Assembly (NCBI GenBank): GCA_001600495.1
Contig: BCKE01000007.1
Location: 539,083-603,082, forward strand
DNA from: Pilasporangium apinafurcum
Lineage: Eukaryota > Oomycota > Peronosporomycetes > Pythiales > Pythiaceae
DNA length: 64,000 nt
Reading direction: 5' to 3'
This document shows positions 54,438 to 64,000 of this stretch, piece after piece. A program made the translations under genes and the position numbers. Under the pieces are notes generated by a model. It ran no database searches. It was given only the letters and a program-made list of their open reading frames with translations, and was not told where the DNA came from. Each line of letters starts with the position of its first letter. The stretch's first letter is position 1.

Positions 54438-55775
54438 TTACGCTGCTTTATTATGATGGATTGCATTTCCTAATGATGCAAACATATCGGCTGTGAAGCC
54501 CAGTGGTAAGTCTTGTGTCAGCTGATGAAGCTCTTGCAGCACTAAGTCTTTCTCCATATCTGTGCTGGACAATCGCCGACGAGCTGGTCGCTGCTGACGC
54601 TGCCTTTGTAAAGCTCGCTGTTCTTTGTACTGACTATGTCGAGTGATCGCAGTTTGAATACCTTGAAATGATGCGTAGAGCTCCTGCAAGCGCTTCATAG
54701 CCGCTTCTACATCCTCCAGACTCCGTGGTAGTGCACCGTTGTCCGCCTCTTCTTCGATAGCAGCCACGTGCTCGTTAATACAACCAAGACTCTGGGTGTT
54801 ATCACTCGATTGGTTAATCTGATGTAAAGTATTCATTATCTCCTCCAGGGTCGCATTTGCAGGGCCAACATTCGATCCAATCGATAATGAAGAAATCAAT
54901 CGCTGGGTATTGTCTGTGCTGGCATCCTTTAATTCTTGTTTTAGTTTTTCTACAACGAGCAGCAATTGCACATGGCATTGCCGGATGACCGCGAGCTGCT
55001 CCCTCAGCGCTGTACGCAGTGGACCCCTCTTTTCTTCTCTCTCCGTTGCTAAGCGTCTCTTGGTACGTTTGGTTGTTCGTCGAAGCTGTGTCTCTCGTCG
55101 TTTCTTCGTGTATATCCGCAACGGCATTCGTACCAATAATTTCCATAGCAGTCCCAAGAGTAGAACAGATAAGCGAACCGCACAGAGTATCAGAAATACG
55201 AGTAATACTGTGTCTTCTTTCGACATATCCCCAAGCCAACTATCGCCCCATTCAACAGCAGGCAGCGGGTCAATAACAATGCTCTCTTCCCGTTCTTTGC
55301 TGTTCTCACGATTAATAGCTACGAGCAACATGTAATTCAGTGATGCATGCAATAATCTCTAGCATAGCTTACAGGGCTTACCTTCCATCACTGTAAGAAG
55401 CTCAGATGCCTTGATGTCTTTCGTCAATACTTCAATGACCGGTCGTTCTCTCGCGCCGCCTGCTAATGAACTTGATTAGAAATCCACTGCTTTTAACGCT
55501 AGATTGCTTATTATATCGTACCGTTGAAAGAGTAGTCTAAGACGCGAATTTCCACGCGCGGCTTTGCTATTAATTGCATGGCTGTTAGCGCTAGGTAGTG
55601 AAACATATTATATCATTATTTGTACCTATTGATACGTACCTTTTCCCGCATTCGCAACGTCAGTAGCAACTACGAGCGCTTTACGTGCGTGGTTAAGTAA
55701 GCACACCAAGAGCATCACGGTACGGTGGGAGCACACACGCCATTGCCACGCCCAGAGCGTGCTAGGCGCACTCAT
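54438..55775 (-). CDS. unknown membrane coiled-coil protein, paralog B
   Basis: Exons 55775-55640, 55566-55522, 55459-55382 and 55318-54438 join in phase to about 379 residues. Exon 1 encodes a signal-peptide-like start (RTVMLLVCLLNHARKALVV). The second exon is 45 bases, as in paralog A, and encodes KPRVEIRVLDYSFNG against EPSMIEIDVQPYSFSG there; exon 3 has RPVIEVLTKDIKASEL against RPKVIIETHDILGSEL. A transmembrane segment (TVLLVFLILCAVRLSVLLLGLLW) and a basic coiled-coil region (KRRETQLRRTTKRTKRRLA) follow. It lacks the C-terminal membrane segments of paralog A. The function is unknown. The 5' end is 83 bases short of a clean promoter call. Confidence 0.75.
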
Positions 55776-56464
55776 TTGGCTGTCCCTCGTCTCTTCCCTA
55801 TGGCTCTCTTTGTTGCTTTACGCAAAGGAGCTCTTCCGTTCTATACAAAACCCTCGATTGAATGACGTTTGAAAGTGCATATCTAGTTAGGTATACACAA
55901 AATTAGACATTATGCTAATTAAGATAATTTATAGCGTTAGATTCATCACATTTAGCCTTTATTCCCCACTTGTACAACGCGTTGTAGAAATGATGTGGGG
56001 AATAAAGATTAAAACTAAGATTGCCTTGAGAGTAGACTTTAGGATTCATTGGATGGAGAGACTCCTTGGTGGCTCTTGCTGCGTGCGCAATCATCTTGAA
56101 AGGCCATGTTGACGATCAATCGTGTTTCCAGAAAAATTAAATTATACACCTTGGGTGGGGAAAAAGAAGATATATAGAGTTAGAAAAATCAAGTATACAC
56201 CACAAGGTACTTCTCAGGAGTTTGAGAATTTCTCATTTCGGTGACGTCTCTTGAATGAATCGCTTCCGGTTTCTCAATAGCGAAGCGTATTGATATGAAT
56301 TCAAGTATTTACCACCTCACATCCTAGCACCTATCCATTGAGTGTTGCTTCAACACCATTTGCCAAGATAGAAAGAACTGCAGCTTTGAGAAACAGCATA
56401 ACCAAAGGCATCGAAAAAATCAAACCAACTACGAGGCGTCCTTGTTTTTGAATGTTGTGATAAA
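55776..56464. other. spacer with a foldback, upstream of the long Fanzor
   Basis: Non-coding. It includes the foldback at 55958-56006 and a repeated GTATACACC word (about 56130 and 56192). It may belong to the left side of the Fanzor element. Confidence 0.4.
55958..56006. repeat. foldback with 12-bp outer arms and palindromic centre
   Basis: TTTATTCCCCAC (55958-55969) pairs with GTGGGGAATAAA (55995-56006); inside is the perfect 14-bp palindrome TACAACGCGTTGTA (55973-55986). Confidence 0.8.
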
Positions 56465-58360
56465 ATGGCATCAACGAGCAACGGTATTGAAGAGAAGACC
56501 ACTAAAAAGCAGAGAGCCCGCCCGGATTTTGCGGAACGGAAAGTTCGACAAAAGCAAAGCGTATACACCACTGTGAAGACTGGGTGGCGAAAGTTTTGCA
56601 AAGACAAAAGAATAGCAAAAAAGATTGATGAGGCTGTGCGACTTTGTTCAAGAATAGCATGTGAGGCATCTATGCTGGCATCCATCCATGTGCTGCGATT
56701 ATTGGAAGCTGGCGAAGAACTCCCTTCATTGGATAATAACTTTTTCAATCGATGCACATCTGCAATAGCCAACTCGGCCGGCAGCGAAAAGGTTCATTCT
56801 GACTTGGAGACCAGTCGGAATATTTACATGGCCCAGCACCCTTCAGTTTATGAACCGACAGAAAAAAATCCTATATGAGTCAGATGTTGGTTATGATCGC
56901 TCAACAAGCAAGGCAGAATTTGCAAGTCAGCAACTGATTAACGTTCTACTCCCGGTTGTGTAAGTGGATGCGCCTGCAGATACGTCTTCATAACAGTGGC
57001 TATTTTGAAAAGCACCAAGACAAGATAATCAAGAGTACTGTTTCACTGCTGGTTCATACAAGCACCCAAACTCAGCATAGCTTATCCGCTCTGATCTCCG
57101 CGTACTCCAGGTTCAAGAAGTATTCCATCCCTACTGAGAAGATTGTTTGGATGCAAGAATTATCGAATAGTGTGAGAGACGAGATCGGACCGCTGCCACT
57201 CGACTTGAACAAATCACTAGAACATTACATGCCCTTTCTCTACACAATACTGATAGACATACAAGCTCACGTGGATGATGGAATGAAGGGTTGCCGAGTC
57301 TGGTCTCTGCTTCCACAGAAATACTTCAAACCCATTTTCATCAAGATCAACACCACCATCCTGAAGGAACTTGCTAAGACTTTGAGTTATACTGCTGAGC
57401 TTTACGCTGACAAAGTTGAGTTATGGCGCACGTACTTCAATATAGGTCTTGTGACCAAAGACCAGCGAAAGGAGTTTGAGCACTTCATCTCGATCGATGG
57501 TATGTCAGTGTGGCAGTTACCCGTCCGAAGCTTCCCGAGAGAGAGCAAAAAAGGCATTTTCTCTTGAAGACCGGATCATCGGTTTCGACCCAGGGAGAAA
57601 GAAGATCTTCACTGCTGTTGTCTACAAAGAAGAAAGCACGGCTACACTGCAAAAGCCGAAAGGAGAGATCGTGAAACATGAAGTAATCCACTGGTCGAAG
57701 GGTCGTTTCTACAGAGAGTGCGGCTACCACAGACGAACAAAGTTGACGAAAGAGTGGATTGATGCTGAGCCTGACATCAAAACCTTCAATGAAAACGCTC
57801 CTTCGGCAAAAGTTGCGAACCTTGTCTCCTATTTGAAACGGGTGAGATTTTGTCTCGTGTATTTGGATCGTCTTCTTGGTTTCTATGTATCAAAGAAGAT
57901 GAAGAGGCTATGATGGTCGACCTACATCCGTCGACAACAGACGTACGAGAAGGTAGTCAAGAACCTTACAAGTGGCGATAAACAAACCATTATCGCGTAT
58001 GGAGATGCAAGTTTCACAAGCTCAGCTAAAGGAAACATTACTGTTCCCACAACGACCCTAGAGAAGAAAATTGGTTCCAGGTGTCGTGTTGCTGATGTGA
58101 ACGAGTTTAGGACGAGCAAGCTGTGTTGTGCTTGTCGCAAGGAGATGAAAGGATATGTGCCTGACGAAGAAATTGGCGGTAAGGNNCTTTATAATGTGCG
58201 ACACTGCAAAAATAGTGAATGNCATCGCACATTGTNGGACCNTGACATCAACGCNGCAATNAACATNTTGAGACTATTCATCGACCAAGTGAAGGAAAAG
58301 AGGAGACTCGAGTCGTTCACGAGGAAAGAGAACGAATTGGTACTCGAAATCAAAAACTGA
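56465..58360 (+). mobile_element. Fanzor (eukaryotic TnpB-like nuclease), near full-length, broken frame
   Basis: From the ATG at 56465 the blocks run in order over 1.9 kb: a basic N-terminal tail (EKTTKKQRARPDF), helical domains (56.5-57.5 kb), RuvC-I IIGFDPGRKKIF (GFDPG at 57581-57595), a long bridge helix region, the RuvC-II-like block IIAYGDASFTSSAKGN (near 57998), the zinc fingers SKLCCACRKEM and CKNSEC, and RuvC-III xDINxAxN near 58240. The parts are spread over different frames with about four breaks, and undetermined bases at 58185-58266 obscure the zinc finger. The family is a set of RNA-guided DNA nucleases spread with transposons. Grouping: with the 33.2-34.4 kb copy. A TGAGGT/ACCTCA hairpin begins at the stop. 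Confidence 0.82.
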
Positions 58361-58377
58361 GGTGATAAACAACCTCA
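58358..58377 (+). repeat. 6-bp-stem hairpin overlapping Fanzor stop
   Basis: TGAGGT (its TGA is the stop codon) and ACCTCA with an 8-base loop. The placement matches the hairpin of the copy at 53558-54052. Confidence 0.6.
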
Positions 58378-58380
58378 CCG

Positions 58381-59292
58381 CTATGATTCCGGAAACGGAT
58401 GAGTCTAAAATGAACATAGATAGCTGTGCTTGTCTATCTGATCAGCATGCACCACAATATTCTTGTGACATAATAACATCAACATGCAGATTTGCGACAT
58501 TCTCGTCAAAGCAGTAAATGAAAGTAACTATAATGCTCCATTATAGGCGTGTTGCGCGAGGAGCAGTCATCTACGCTTAGGTTTCGTCGCTGATCAGTCT
58601 TTCGACAGCATCATGTAGCTCTTGTTCACTGCATTTCTCCATAGCGTTGTTGGGAAAATGGAGCCAAAGTACCATCGATCAAAAAAATGAGTTTTTTGTT
58701 GGGTTAATGTGTGCTCGCCTCACTAATATTCAGCATATGCTAAATATGCTAAATATTGAAAAAGGATCATATGAGCTACCATTTGGTAACTCATATGATT
58801 GTTGTTTACTTCGAGTTTCTTCGAAACAATCAAAGCATGGGTCGTTCTCCGTACTAGCAAACTAGTACAAATCACAACACCCCGAGAAAAATCATAGTAT
58901 ATAAAAATCTTATATTGCTTGAATGACGAACTCGTATTCGGAACTATAAATTCGATTTTACCACTCGCCAGAACGAAGCAAGCAAAATTAAGATCAGGAA
59001 GTCAGTAAATGGCAATGATAATTAGGTCAGCTACCCTAGCATACCGGCATAATCGGTGTAAGACTCAGGTTAATACCCTCCTTAGAGTTGTTGAGCAGTG
59101 GTCAGGGAACAGTATTCATACATACTTATGCTGATCAGCTTTACCAGCACTCTTATAGTAGTGAAAGAGTTTTTTCGATGGTAAAATCGACGTTTTCTGA
59201 ATTTAGAGATGCTTTGGAACTCTCAGTATCGACATCAATAAACTACTTGCATTATTATAGCCATTTGATTGCTGACCCCAAAGGAAATACTT
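58381..59292. other. AT-rich spacer between Fanzor and ion-channel gene
   Basis: No gene supported. It contains an inverted repeat with 14-bp arms (one mismatch) at 58767-58798. An 89-codon frame at 59088-59357 has a weak resemblance to hAT transposase C-termini (SSERVFSMV) but is not enough to call. Confidence 0.4.
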
Positions 59293-61359
59293 TTAAGCAA
59301 AGCTACCATAACTATTCTCAGCTTTTTTTCTGGCCCCAGCGTCATCCTGGACGTTGACGACAATGGCGGCATTCGCACTTGTCTCCTTTGCAATCACTGC
59401 AGTAATCCCATGCACAGGCACGGCACTTGACCCTGCAATACCCACCGGTGAAGTCGCCGGTGTTACAGCAGTTGGATCAAGCGCACGATAGAGCTTCTGA
59501 ATGTCCGGGAGATCACGTAGGGCTTGTTTGCGGTAGAGTCCGGTCTTTTTCTCATAACGAGAACAGCGTTTCTCCTCCATGGGGGAGTCGCTCGGTAATT
59601 GCACATAGAGCGAACCGCGTTTCGTGGAGGCAATTGAAGGAAGAGCCCATGCTTTAAAATTGAGCTTCGCCAAGTAACCTCGCAGTACAGCTTCACGATG
59701 TTCGGCTGGGATTGATCGCTGGATGATACGGACGTATTCGTTCACGATCGTCAACACCTTGGACTGATGGGTGCGTATCTTTACCCAATAGAAGATATAT
59801 AACCCCCAGACCACGTTCACGACAGTAAACCATCCAAACGAGAATCCAAGTAAACCGTCTTCGTTCCATGAATCTGATAATAGTAGATGCTTGACAATTA
59901 GCGGAAATAGTGCGTTCTCAAGCGTAACGAGTGAAGCGACAATGAAGCAAAAATAGACGTACTTGTCGATCACTGTGAAGTACGACACCTGTGGCAATAG
60001 TGTTGCCAAATTGTACTTGAACGTCACATCGGTCAGTAACAGTGTCGTCACAACTTGAAGCCGAGAACCAGTATCCATCATTGACCCGTCTGACAACGGC
60101 GCATAGGTGATGAAACACAGATATGTGATGACCGCCGACGGAATGACCACATTAGTTATGTAGTACGTGCTGTGGCGCTCCAGCATGATCTCAAAGCGAA
60201 TGCATTTTGTAATCCCAGAATCAACGACTTCACCGACAAACACTTGTTCGCCATAGACGACACGAAAGATGTTACCCAACTTGAAATGTTGCACTGCAAA
60301 TCGACCTGGGTCGATTGGTGCTGGCGCGATAGTTAAGGATGGGAGTACACCGTGACTCATGTCGAATGAGAACGTGAGCTTTTGCTGGTCAAATGGGAAG
60401 TGAAAGAGTGACATTTCTTCGTTGAACGTAGCGTTAATGCGTTTGCGGTATTGCAAGTGGTGCAACCCTTTGTCGATCGTTCGCTTTGGTGCTAAAGGGT
60501 CCAGAAAGTGGACACGTCCCGCGGGCAGCACCATCGACGTCACCGGCTCGTCGGAGATAACCTCGTTGATGTTGGTGAATTCAAACTCACTCTCATTGAA
60601 CTCGAGCATGTCTAACAGTTCACGCAGGACTGTGTCTTCACGAATAATAGTGATGCCACAGAGCGTGACGGTCCATGTCACATCGGCAGCAAACGTCTGT
60701 GCGACAGTGTCGACAGCAGTGAGGCGATTTAACGCGAGTTCGACTTCGATTGGCGCAAAACCTGCCAGCAATTGTATCGACACGTGCGTATCCGGTGCAA
60801 CTTCCAGCTGAGCCTCGCTGGTCTCCAAATGGCCGCTGTCGCGAGCAAACCAGTGATTTTTGCCCTCCCACGTACCCAACTGCATTTTCCAGTCAAATAC
60901 CTCCTCTGGCAAAGTGATAATACCTCCTTCTTCACCAACACTTCCTTTATGCAACTGATGTGTTGCCACAAATTCGTCCCGCATGGCATGCACTTCGTCA
61001 CGCGTCTTGGTCGTCTTTTTCCAAGCAACACAGGATATAAATCGATTATCTTCGCCTAAGGATCGAATTTTCCAGATTCCGCCAAGCGGCCAGCTCAAGC
61101 AAACGTATTCGGCATGCGTCAAGTACGCCGACGGAATGGGGCAATCGAGTTCACAATCGAGATGATACAGCAGACGGTCGGTTTCGATATCTTGTGCAAC
61201 ATGCTCCAGCTGAATCTTGTAGTTTAACAAGACGCAGCTCCAGTCCTGTGCTTCTTGGATTGTTGCCACTGGGATTGGTATGTTCGCTGCAGGCGTTGTC
61301 ACAGGCGAGAGCGCCGCTGTGGTAGCCGTTGTAGTAGCTGCTGAGTTCGTGGTTGCCAT
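59293..61359 (-). CDS. pentameric ligand-gated ion channel (Cys-loop superfamily, Cys-less type)
   Basis: A single-exon frame of 688 residues. An Ala/Thr-rich leader of ~35 residues and an unrecognised ~150-residue N-terminal region precede the ligand-binding beta-sandwich (HVSIQLLAGFAPIEVE, AADVTWTVTL). The family's loop is FHFPFDQQKLTF (residue ~325): the FPFD core is there but both loop cysteines are absent, as in bacterial and other non-animal channels. Four membrane segments follow: ITNVVIPSAVITYLCF (M1), GSRLQVVTTLLLTDVTFK (M2, pore-lining), YFCFIVASLVTLENALF (M3) and a last one, FTVVNVVWGLYIFYWV (M4), with a long cytosolic part of more than 130 residues after M4. That C-terminal extension is unlike typical channels, which end just after M4. 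The ligand and ion are unknown. Confidence 0.88.
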   Translation of the reverse strand: MATTNSAATTTATTAALSPVTTPAANIPIPVATIQEAQDWSCVLLNYKIQLEHVAQDIETDRLLYHLDCELDCPIPSAYLTHAEYVCLSWPLGGIWKIRSLGEDNRFISCVAWKKTTKTRDEVHAMRDEFVATHQLHKGSVGEEGGIITLPEEVFDWKMQLGTWEGKNHWFARDSGHLETSEAQLEVAPDTHVSIQLLAGFAPIEVELALNRLTAVDTVAQTFAADVTWTVTLCGITIIREDTVLRELLDMLEFNESEFEFTNINEVISDEPVTSMVLPAGRVHFLDPLAPKRTIDKGLHHLQYRKRINATFNEEMSLFHFPFDQQKLTFSFDMSHGVLPSLTIAPAPIDPGRFAVQHFKLGNIFRVVYGEQVFVGEVVDSGITKCIRFEIMLERHSTYYITNVVIPSAVITYLCFITYAPLSDGSMMDTGSRLQVVTTLLLTDVTFKYNLATLLPQVSYFTVIDKYVYFCFIVASLVTLENALFPLIVKHLLLSDSWNEDGLLGFSFGWFTVVNVVWGLYIFYWVKIRTHQSKVLTIVNEYVRIIQRSIPAEHREAVLRGYLAKLNFKAWALPSIASTKRGSLYVQLPSDSPMEEKRCSRYEKKTGLYRKQALRDLPDIQKLYRALDPTAVTPATSPVGIAGSSAVPVHGITAVIAKETSANAAIVVNVQDDAGARKKAENSYGSFA

Positions 61360-62476
61360 TCGCCGCTTTGGTCTTACTCTGTTGATATTCTTGTATAGCA
61401 GATCTCAAGCGTGGTCGATATGGATCAAGAGGTGATTTGTGATGACTGACTGTGTGTAGCTGGTGGAAAATTGAGGACTGGAATGATAGGTGAACCCATC
61501 CGAGTCATCTTCATGTTGATGAGGAGCTATGCAGTACTGTAATGATACCGGTATAATGCCGTGGCTGAAGCTCAAAGCGAGATGGGTTTTGGCTTAATCT
61601 TATCCAATGGCTTGACTTCACCAAGATGCGACATATTGTATCCTTTCAAAACTAGCTTGTGACTTTTCTGCATGATTATCATTATGATCTAAACTGTATT
61701 AGAGTAGCAATAACTCTAAGATTCGTGTTGTGTTATCAATTACACGCAGTAAGACTGAGTGTGTACACTTATTACTTGCTCGCACTAATAATTGGATGGC
61801 GAATATGAAAAATAAGCATCGAGTCTGTTATTTAGAGGTGATTTTCCACTGAATGTGGCTACAGTACTGACTCTGCGACAAGTGTTGATGACTGAAAACG
61901 TGGGTGAACTTCCTTCAAAGCCCTTTTTTGTTGACGTGGGAATGAGCAGCTGTGTGATAGTTTGTTATTCCTTCTATTGCACGCAATAAAGGCCAAGTTT
62001 TTGGCGAAAAAGCATATCAAACTAATAATGTGGATCCTAAACAACAAATCTGAGTTAAATGTGATAAGCTCTTGGTGGTATGTGCGACATGACATGGTGA
62101 GGAGCATTTGTGAGCACAGTAGACTCTATGAATGCGTGAGGTTGCAGTATCTCACTCTGCACAATAGTGAGAGATCGAGGATACTCGGAAGTAAAATACC
62201 AAAGATTACATGAACTACTCTGTGTAGTTGAAGTTGATTCATAGTTGTATCAAGCGTGAAGAGATCAGGTCACAATCGTCCGCCCCTTTATCGAACTGCT
62301 CATTCCTTGTACTTTGAGGTACAAATTCCACCTCAATGTGCACTATAGAAGATAAAAAACAGCGCACACAAGATACTTTAAGTAGAATACATAGGGACGA
62401 TTGGATTGGAAAGCAATCATACACATACAAAAAAACTTTCATTTCAATAGCAAACAACATTCCATTTTCTCGTTGT
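61360..62476. other. 1.1-kb intergenic region, no gene recognised
   Basis: Upstream region of the ion-channel gene and 3' flank of the transporter gene. Only short, featureless open frames are present. Confidence 0.4.
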
Positions 62477-63937
62477 TTAAAAGCGTGTCGAGTTGTCTTT
62501 GATGTAGTAGACTTCATATTCGTACTTAGGTGCGCAGAATGAGAAGACTGGGTCTGTCGGTAACACCTCGGCGGGGTCAAATAGCTGTTCACCGGAGATG
62601 TAGGTCACATAACACCCCAAGGCGATGCAGACTACCGTTGTAAAGATCGCAAAAGCCTTTTCGTAGATCGGCATATCCTTCCAGCACTTGCGCAAGTAGA
62701 ACACAATTGGCAATACAATACAACTCGCAGTGATGCAGGACGCACCGGTAAAATCCAAAAGGTCGCTCAAGTGGTCTCGGAAAATCACCGACAGGACCGT
62801 CAACGCAATGATCACACCAATCCGCATAGATACATACTTAAGCGCGTGGCCCTTGTATTCCATTGCCTCCTCTTCCTCATCATCCAGTTCCTGCGTGATG
62901 TCTGCCAATGACACTACTGATCCTTTTGAGGTACGGACTTTGATTTCGTTCGGGGTCACCGAAGCTTCATATCCGATCGCTTCGATGTCATTGGCCTTAA
63001 CTGGGTGCATGCCCAGGAACATGCGCTCCATAATGTAAAACGCCGGTGAAATGATGACGCTAAATGCGATAGTGATGTGCAATTGCATGCCCAAATACGC
63101 CAGAATGACAATGCCCTTGTCCGATGAGAAACCCAATGGTGTCAAACCCGTGGTGGCATCCGGATAGATGGAAAAAAGCAAGTTACCCGATATTTGGCAC
63201 CCGACAGCTGAGTAGCCCAAGGTACCTAAACACATGAAGAGCACCGAGATAAAAGTGACGGTCGCGAACACAACGCGAGGCATACGCGTTGGCTCGGTAT
63301 GCTGACGCTGCAGTGCTGGGATGACGATACCGGCACCATAGGCGAGTGACAGGTTGCCAAACGCCATCGCTACTTGCTTGAAATTAATGTCTGGCTTTGG
63401 AACCGACGGGTGACCCGACATACCGTGCAATAAAACGGCCACACCGATAATATCGCCGAGGAGCGTACCCAAGCAGCCCGCCAGCGCCACACCAGCGCCT
63501 TCTTTAAGTGTTGGAATCAAACACACGGGTGTGACAAGGATCGCCATCAAGATAATCCACGTCGATTGGCTGAATGCTTCTGGGAAGAGGTCGTCCAAAA
63601 TGGTGCCACCCAAGACGAAGTAGACCATCGGGATCATCAGACAGTAACCCATTTGGGAAATGACAGTCAAATAGCGCCCCCATTTACCCATGCACCATTC
63701 ACCGAGATCACCATAAGTCTTGACTGTGCGAGGCGCGAGTAGCAGCACTTTACTGATGCACACGGATGAATAGACGTTGGCGACGGCCATGAACAATAGT
63801 GCGATGGTCGCAATGACTGGACCGGCACGAGAAAAGTTGCCAGGCATACCGAGCGTACCAACACCATAGACACAACAGAAAAGGTTGAACGCTGCTTTCA
63901 AATCTTCCAGTGTGAAGAACCGTTTGCCGTTACCCAT
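62477..63937 (-). CDS. AAAP-family amino-acid transporter
   Basis: A single-exon frame of 486 residues from the ATG at 63937. The start matches the Aa_trans opening helix (AAFNLFCCVYGVGTLGMPG, with the GxGxLxxP substrate-binding turn), and the rest has 10-11 hydrophobic segments (IATIALLFMAVANVYSS, WIILMAILVTPVCLIP, AFGNLSLAYGAGIVIPAL, ITASCIVLPIVFYL). FGNLSLAYGAG fits the conserved TM6 region of this family. A hydrophilic loop of ~50 residues with a Glu/Asp cluster (ELDDEEEEA) separates late helices. It should move neutral amino acids by proton or sodium coupling at the plasma membrane or a vacuolar membrane; the substrate is not predictable. Confidence 0.9.
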   Translation of the reverse strand: MGNGKRFFTLEDLKAAFNLFCCVYGVGTLGMPGNFSRAGPVIATIALLFMAVANVYSSVCISKVLLLAPRTVKTYGDLGEWCMGKWGRYLTVISQMGYCLMIPMVYFVLGGTILDDLFPEAFSQSTWIILMAILVTPVCLIPTLKEGAGVALAGCLGTLLGDIIGVAVLLHGMSGHPSVPKPDINFKQVAMAFGNLSLAYGAGIVIPALQRQHTEPTRMPRVVFATVTFISVLFMCLGTLGYSAVGCQISGNLLFSIYPDATTGLTPLGFSSDKGIVILAYLGMQLHITIAFSVIISPAFYIMERMFLGMHPVKANDIEAIGYEASVTPNEIKVRTSKGSVVSLADITQELDDEEEEAMEYKGHALKYVSMRIGVIIALTVLSVIFRDHLSDLLDFTGASCITASCIVLPIVFYLRKCWKDMPIYEKAFAIFTTVVCIALGCYVTYISGEQLFDPAEVLPTDPVFSFCAPKYEYEVYYIKDNSTRF

Positions 63938-64000
63938 GGTTATAAGACTTGGATGATGATGACGAGGTTGATTTGAGCGAGGTATGATGCACGAGGCAAA

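Noticed and set aside
59088-59357. hAT transposase C-terminus (SSERVFSMV)
   Set aside because: The resemblance is limited to one short block and no upstream hAT core is visible; it also overlaps the end of the ion-channel gene on the other strand.
1-64000. CRISPR array, bacterial operon or rRNA
   Set aside because: No regularly spaced repeats, no operon-like gene spacing and no rRNA sequence are seen; intron-bearing genes show that the DNA is eukaryotic.

Overview
This window is nuclear DNA of an oomycete. The evidence is compact genes with short GT-AG introns of about 60-140 bp, an oomycete-type Inr core promoter (7811-7826), and typical gene content: tandem kinase, GT71 glycosyltransferase array, MULE-like gene, Fanzor elements and an oomycete-specific transposase-like repeat family. 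The moderate GC and compactness suggest an Albugo-like white rust, but that assignment is inference.

Layout. 1-940 (-): PTEN-type phosphatase, running off the left edge. 1.5-1.76 kb (-): Fanzor/TnpB tail. 2.0-5.76 kb (+): six-exon pseudokinase-kinase gene. 6.3-8.7 kb: divergent pair of secreted paralogs with a shared internal repeat and a Gly/Tyr-rich end. 9.2-9.9 kb (-): secreted Cys-containing protein. 10.3-24.8 kb: six type II membrane GT71 (MNN1-like) paralogs, five tandem on the minus strand and one on the plus strand, with an mTERF gene between. 24.9-27.6 kb: MULE tail remnant and a C2-DysF protein. 27.6-31.2 kb (-): P-type II cation ATPase. 32.8-34.4 kb: element with ~91-bp terminal inverted repeats carrying a decayed Fanzor and an opposite-strand secreted-type ORF. 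34.5-36.6 kb (-): MULE/FAR1-like gene. 36.7-38.7 kb (+): five-exon LarC homologue with a His-rich insertion. 38.9-41.1 kb (-): SDR gene and its pseudogene copy. 41.9-43.4 kb (+): putative tail-anchored protein. 43.6-46.3 and 54.4-55.8 kb (-): two paralogous membrane coiled-coil genes with matching exon structure, now separated by an 8-kb mobile island (oomycete transposase-like element, tRNA-derived SINE pieces, Tc1/mariner, TnpB-like Fanzor). 56.5-58.4 kb (+): longest Fanzor copy. 59.3-61.4 kb (-): pentameric ligand-gated ion channel of the Cys-less type. 62.5-63.9 kb (-): AAAP amino-acid transporter.

Themes. Much of the gene content concerns the secretory pathway and cell surface: mannosyltransferases, secreted proteins, a cation pump, a channel and a transporter. 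The most unusual content is the set of four Fanzor (eukaryotic TnpB-like, RNA-guided nuclease family) copies of two lineages, one inside long inverted repeats and two followed at once by small hairpins. The eukaryotic LarC gene is the other standout. All calls are by eye; exon joins were checked for reading phase and GT/AG borders, but no database search was run.
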